From positions 124,001 through 188,000 of the forward strand of contig NZ_JACJRU010000001.1 of the NCBI RefSeq assembly GCF_014697425.1: DNA of 64,000 nucleotides, given 5' to 3'. Below are positions 63,301-64,000 of this stretch, piece by piece; within the stretch, counting starts at the first letter, position 1, and every line of letters begins with the position of its first letter. This DNA comes from Nostoc sp. FACHB-110 (GTDB lineage Bacteria > Cyanobacteriota > Cyanobacteriia > Cyanobacteriales > Nostocaceae). A program made the translations under genes and the position numbers. The notes beneath the pieces are model-generated. The model was not told the DNA's origin, did not search any database, and worked only from the letters and a program-made list of their open reading frames with translations.

Positions 63301-64000
63301 TAAAAGTGGCTTTATCAGTGGCATTTTTAGCGATTTTTGGTTTATCAGTTTCTATCATTACCGTTTTAGATAGTGAAATCAAAACCCTCAGCGTTTCTAG
63401 TGAAGCTTTGTTTGCATCCCAAAAAGGTATCGATGCTTTAAAAGAAGGCATAAAAGCCGGGAGAAAATTACAACAAGCTTTGTGGGTAGACCCGTCAACC
63501 AGAGAACAAGTGCAAACAGCTTTGTACCAAGCAGTTTCGGGAGTGCGGGAGGTTAACCGCTTAGAAAGCCATACAGGTGGGGTGAATAGTGCAGTATTTA
63601 GCCGCGTTAGCCCTGGGCTTTGGCAAAGCCATCGCTCTTTAATTATTTCTGGTAGCGCAGATAATACAATTAAACTCTGGCGGGCTGATGGTACTTTAGT
63701 CAAAACCCTATTAGGACATCAAAATATAGTCAATAGCGTGAGTTTTAGTCCCGATGGGCAAATGATTGCTTCTGGCAGTCAAGACATGACAGTGAGATTA
63801 TGGAGTCGAGAAGGTCAACCACTCCACACCTTAACAGGCCATACAGCAGAAGTTAATAAAGTGAGTTTTAGTCCCGATGGACAACTCATCGCCTCCGCCA
63901 GTACCGACAACACCATCAAATTGTGGAGTCGTGACGGTAAACTACTCCGCACCTTAACCGGACATCAAAGTACCGTTTTAGATGTCGCTTGGTCGCCAGA
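60294..64000 (+). CDS. STAND NTPase with WD40 repeats (partial, runs off the window)
   Basis: The frame is open from ATG 60294 to the window end (1235 codons). The N-terminal ~180 residues form a compact domain of unknown function without P-loop (VVLVCCNYRILQENIL, FPMIFWVNDEVLQK). A helical TPR-like region spans about 200-520. The STAND NTPase follows, with Walker A GQSGVGKSS near residue 569 and Walker B LIFDQFEEF near 662, then a helical and winged-helix part ending LIHDYLVDLIRYL. Then come a coiled coil (about 900-1000), a membrane helix (about 1002-1024) and WD40 repeats from about 1090, with SFSPDGQ and DNTIKLW blades. The start overlaps the ATPase gene by 28 nt. Likely a membrane-bound sensor or scaffold. 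Confidence 0.92.
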   Translation, partial: MVEHTQADIKSANERALRSLSRAISLSRGQFSVVLVCCNYRILQENILQQLELLLPGSTKKLVIPHSARSLYSTIHIQLRSDEEQPSALNILGLESVERIDDLLSSINQIRDEFPKRHSFPMIFWVNDEVLQKVVRLAPDFASWAATPIRFEMTTTQLQDFLLQETDSLFATVLPTQHQDNQGTEQYSTLEQIWEHNDELHFAIQELRHRGITLEPELYASLEFVFGLDNYVSDRIQRALNHFQQSLAVWQQLALENHGDFHQTIPNTWNTELDILSNHTSPLVRQGVLLYYLGLCYSRLAEQNQTENRRHWDSAKSYLQQSCNVLQLAQRPDIVAEFISQWAEVLEHLQEWEELQTVAQKSLELHQIYGSQIQLACDYGFLAQVALQQSRWMQASILAHVSLLKLGEAQRQSASHQYLFPLLLAQIYYLVLAEAQQSLGDHQVANEYLDKAAKALPNALENSTHQYNAHRYIRLLRTLRSLYFEAGRYLEAYTIRQKRRSVEQQYGFRAFIGAGRLQPQRQVTNPALMSPSGTSSVALEIAASGREGDINNLIGKISRSDQKLMIIHGQSGVGKSSTVSAGLVPALQNRTVGDQIAVPVVIQVYTDWVREFGKAFTAAMSQIQGEDTLEVPIADIKIPITTADILAKLNENANKHLITVLIFDQFEEFFFTCSQPGARQNFDRFLRDCLNISFVKIVFSIREDYLHRLLEFKNLAALEAIDYNILEKNIRYQLNNFSPEYTKAIIQKLTERSQMHLEPALIDALVEDLSADLGEVRPIELQVVGAQLQDERINTLAQYQPYRPNKLIERYIKELIKDCGPENERAALLVLYLLTDETNQRPFKTRAELATEISELEDAGKLELVLNILVSSGLVVLFPDVPERYQLIHDYLVDLIRYLQEQESSLQAKLDQLRRKVDQSEFEIQRLKSELRQKKQQARLSDSPPTQGLDLVTELRELRKREELSQIEIEQLKSALKEKELTAQLTATKEKQRLNEARLNRSLKVALSVAFLAIFGLSVSIITVLDSEIKTLSVSSEALFASQKGIDALKEGIKAGRKLQQALWVDPSTREQVQTALYQAVSGVREVNRLESHTGGVNSAVFSRVSPGLWQSHRSLIISGSADNTIKLWRADGTLVKTLLGHQNIVNSVSFSPDGQMIASGSQDMTVRLWSREGQPLHTLTGHTAEVNKVSFSPDGQLIASASTDNTIKLWSRDGKLLRTLTGHQSTVLDVAWSP
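63603..63638. repeat. Small palindromic insertion in the first WD40 blade
   Basis: GGGCTTTGGCAAAGCC (63616-63631) lies where the blade should read SFSPDGQ; instead the protein reads VFSRVSPGLWQSHRSLII. The insertion of about 8 residues keeps the frame. It resembles other in-frame repeat insertions, such as the one in recJ. Confidence 0.5.

Noticed and set aside
63188..63703. 171-codon minus-strand frame inside the STAND gene
   Set aside because: The plus-strand frame encodes coiled coil, membrane helix and WD40 repeats; the antisense translation is low-complexity Ser/Leu with no motif.

Overview
The window is chromosomal DNA of a filamentous, probably heterocyst-forming cyanobacterium (Nostoc/Anabaena/Calothrix type). 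The evidence is: photosynthesis genes (petC, petA, psb30); orange-carotenoid-protein relatives; the HIP1 octamer GCGATCGC scattered through genes and spacers; heptanucleotide tandem repeats; a cyanobacterial ValRS carrying a CAAD membrane anchor; and many small inverted-repeat elements in the spacers. Base composition is AT-rich outside a few accessory genes. I cannot assign a species. No rRNA, tRNA, CRISPR array or intact transposase gene was seen.

Layout. 1-9.1 kb: the tail of a MAPEG-like membrane protein, a YajQ-type protein, an NTF2-like exported protein, a giant Ser/Thr kinase-ATPase-GAF-histidine kinase, a glutathione S-transferase and a conserved hypothetical. 9.4-20.1 kb: a TPR protein, two cyanobacterial conserved proteins, valS, a GxxExxY gene between perfect 24-bp inverted repeats, an overlapping AmpG-like permease/amino-sugar kinase pair, an ABC-F ATPase and a thioesterase. 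20.4-28.6 kb: a GAF-GAF-PAS adenylate cyclase, a DUF2808 protein, two half-size TMEM165/GDT1 transporters, a YkgJ-type protein, psb30 and recJ with an in-frame repeat insertion. 28.8-33.8 kb: an accessory island with an AraC regulator divergent from cupin, cyclophilin-like lipoprotein, hydrolase remnant, aldo/keto reductase and zinc alcohol dehydrogenase genes, resembling an aldehyde-stress locus. 33.8-41.7 kb: an orphan MacB-type ATPase, a MITE with 11-bp flanking repeats, a helical carotenoid protein (HCP), a HAD phosphatase with queG, an OCP C-terminal-domain homologue (CTDH), an anti-sigma/SpoIIE phosphatase pair and a NarL-type regulator.

42.4-52.1 kb is mostly housekeeping or conserved hypothetical: a TagA/CpsF glycosyltransferase, FtsE, an armadillo-fold membrane protein, an alpha/beta-hydrolase that seems to lack its catalytic acid and histidine, DUF4330, an M48 protease, a PPP-type phosphatase, DUF2470 and LtrA. 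52.3-57.3 kb holds an RCK-2TM-RCK channel with a non-canonical filter, then petA, petC, a DUF3067 gene and tatC. PetC shows a twin-arginine motif, so the translocase component and a likely client are neighbours. 57.3-59 kb is a gene-poor stretch of palindromes and a solo end resembling an IS200/IS605-type element.

The right end holds the strongest candidate for a poorly described system. An AAA-like ATPase overlaps by 28 nt the start of a giant STAND NTPase. That protein has an N-terminal domain of unknown function, a helical repeat region, a P-loop NTPase, a coiled coil, one membrane helix and WD40 repeats, and it runs off the window edge. Its role (signalling, death or defence) is inference from architecture.
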